From the NCBI RefSeq assembly GCF_033954455.1, contig NZ_CP121473.1:3458501-3522500 (forward strand): a stretch of 64,000 nt of DNA, read 5' to 3'. Made by a program: the position numbers and the translations under genes. Position 1 is the first letter of the stretch. Every line of letters starts with the position of its first letter. The stretch comes from Thiorhodovibrio litoralis. GTDB lineage: Bacteria > Pseudomonadota > Gammaproteobacteria > Chromatiales > Chromatiaceae. This document shows positions 63,355 to 64,000 of this stretch, piece by piece. The notes under the pieces are model-generated. The model was not told the origin of the DNA. It did no database searches and was given only the letters and a program-made list of their open reading frames with translations.

Positions 63355-64000
63355 TCACCCCGAACAATCCGCCCGTCTGTCATCGGGCAGCTTGTCCGCC
63401 ACCTCGGCGCCGCGGTCGCCGCGCGGGCGCGACGGGCCGATGGTGCTGTCGCGCGCGGTTTGACGCTCGGTTTCGGCATTGATGCAGGCGCCCAGAATCA
63501 CCGCCAGCGCCGAAAGGTACAGCCACAGAATCAACACGATGACGGCGCCCAATGAGCCGTAGGTCGCGCTGTAGGAACCGAAATTGGCGACATAGAAGGA
63601 AAATAGCCCGGATGCGCTCAGCCAGAGCACGCCGGCAACCAGGGAACCGACCGGCAGCCAGCGCCAGCGCGCGGCCCGGCGCGAGGGCCCAAAGCGATAC
63701 AACATGGCCAGCGCGAATAGCCCCACTGCGGCCAGCAGCGGCCAGCGCAGCCAAGCGGCCAGCACCTCGGATACGGCGCCGAAGCTGAGCAGATTGATCA
63801 ACACCGGCACGGCAACCGTTGCGACAATCGCCACGGCGAAGACCAGCACCAAAAAGAAGGTGAGCCCAAAGGCTTGCAGGTTGAGCAGAAAAAATCCCCG
63901 GCGCTCCTCCTCGTCGTAGGCGGCATTGAGCGCGATGATCAGCGCCCGGGTGCCGCGGGTCGCGCCCCACACCGAGAGGGCCACGGCCCCGGCCAGTCCC
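63355..64000 (-). CDS. YihY/BrkB family inner-membrane protein (5' end outside window)
   Basis: The visible about 215 residues are the C-terminal part of a YihY/virulence-factor-BrkB family protein: RALIIALNAAYDEEERRGFFLLNLQAFGLTFFLVLVFAVAI; VLAAWLRWPLLAAVGLFALAMLYRFGPSRR; and GLFSFYVANFGSYSATYGSLGAVIVLILWLYLSALAVILGACINAETER. Several membrane helices and the family's Y-G-S-L-G-A motif are present. The frame stays open to base 64000 (GLAGAVALSVWGA), so the start lies beyond. Its role is unclear; it was once misnamed ribonuclease BN. The tail is polar. Confidence 0.88.
   Translation of the reverse strand, partial: GLAGAVALSVWGATRGTRALIIALNAAYDEEERRGFFLLNLQAFGLTFFLVLVFAVAIVATVAVPVLINLLSFGAVSEVLAAWLRWPLLAAVGLFALAMLYRFGPSRRAARWRWLPVGSLVAGVLWLSASGLFSFYVANFGSYSATYGSLGAVIVLILWLYLSALAVILGACINAETERQTARDSTIGPSRPRGDRGAEVADKLPDDRRADCSG

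Overview
The window is high-GC bacterial DNA, most likely from a gammaproteobacterial purple sulfur bacterium (Chromatiales/Chromatiaceae) or a close relative. This is an inference from codon style, a DsrC-family protein, c-type cytochrome remnants, Mrp/Trk ion transport and dense c-di-GMP/two-component signalling. There is no rRNA or tRNA gene, and no photosynthesis or dsr operon to settle it. Much of the window is accessory DNA: two complete transposable elements with target duplications, an AT-rich run of integron-type cassettes, a toxin-antitoxin pair, several nuclease-like genes and many gene fragments.

Layout. 0-5.3 kb: an IS4 transposase, then three gene cassettes each followed by an attC-like hairpin (no integrase in the window), a P-loop protein of unknown role and gene debris. 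5.4-14.4 kb: cation homeostasis, with a TrkA/TrkH K+ uptake pair facing a DUF502 gene plus a complete mrp Na+/H+ antiporter operon (A/B fused, C, D, E, F, G). 14.6-18.4 kb: a metallophosphoesterase and a CPXCG zinc-ribbon gene. A 2.4-kb insertion sequence, carrying a Tn5-like transposase and a DUF4338 (DruA-like) protein, sits exactly at the zinc-ribbon gene's stop codon. 18.4-26.2 kb: a periplasmic OB-fold protein, a broken cation antiporter, and katG split in two by a 4.07-kb transposon. That transposon encodes a DUF6431 protein, an rve transposase, an ExeA-like ATPase and a RepB-primase-like protein.

26.3-31.8 kb: a sigma-54 response regulator with DUF1523 and a degenerate histidine kinase, then PD-(D/E)XK-type genes and duplicated fragments. 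31.8-44.4 kb: a signalling island of REC-GGDEF-EAL, REC-HATPase, two very large hybrid kinases, a REC-HD-GYP, a LuxR fragment and a REC protein with an unknown output domain. 44.6-46.3 kb: hipBA with palindromic operators. 46.7-54.7 kb: UPF0182, small stress proteins (sll1863-like, CsbD), a second CPXCG gene, a diguanylate cyclase and a GH100 invertase-like enzyme. 54.8-64 kb: another hybrid kinase, decayed cytochrome and dehalogenase genes, sodC, DUF3096, a CBS protein, transketolase, a DsrC-like protein without its cysteines, and a YihY-type membrane protein running off the end.

Common themes are ion and oxidative stress (Trk, Mrp, KatG, SodC, CsbD) and c-di-GMP control. The most unusual parts are the primase-bearing transposon that breaks katG, the DruA-like protein carried inside an IS, the integrase-less cassette array with an in-frame TGA in its DUF429 gene, and a duplicated metallophosphoesterase-CPXCG-GGDEF block in which each copy has lost a different end.
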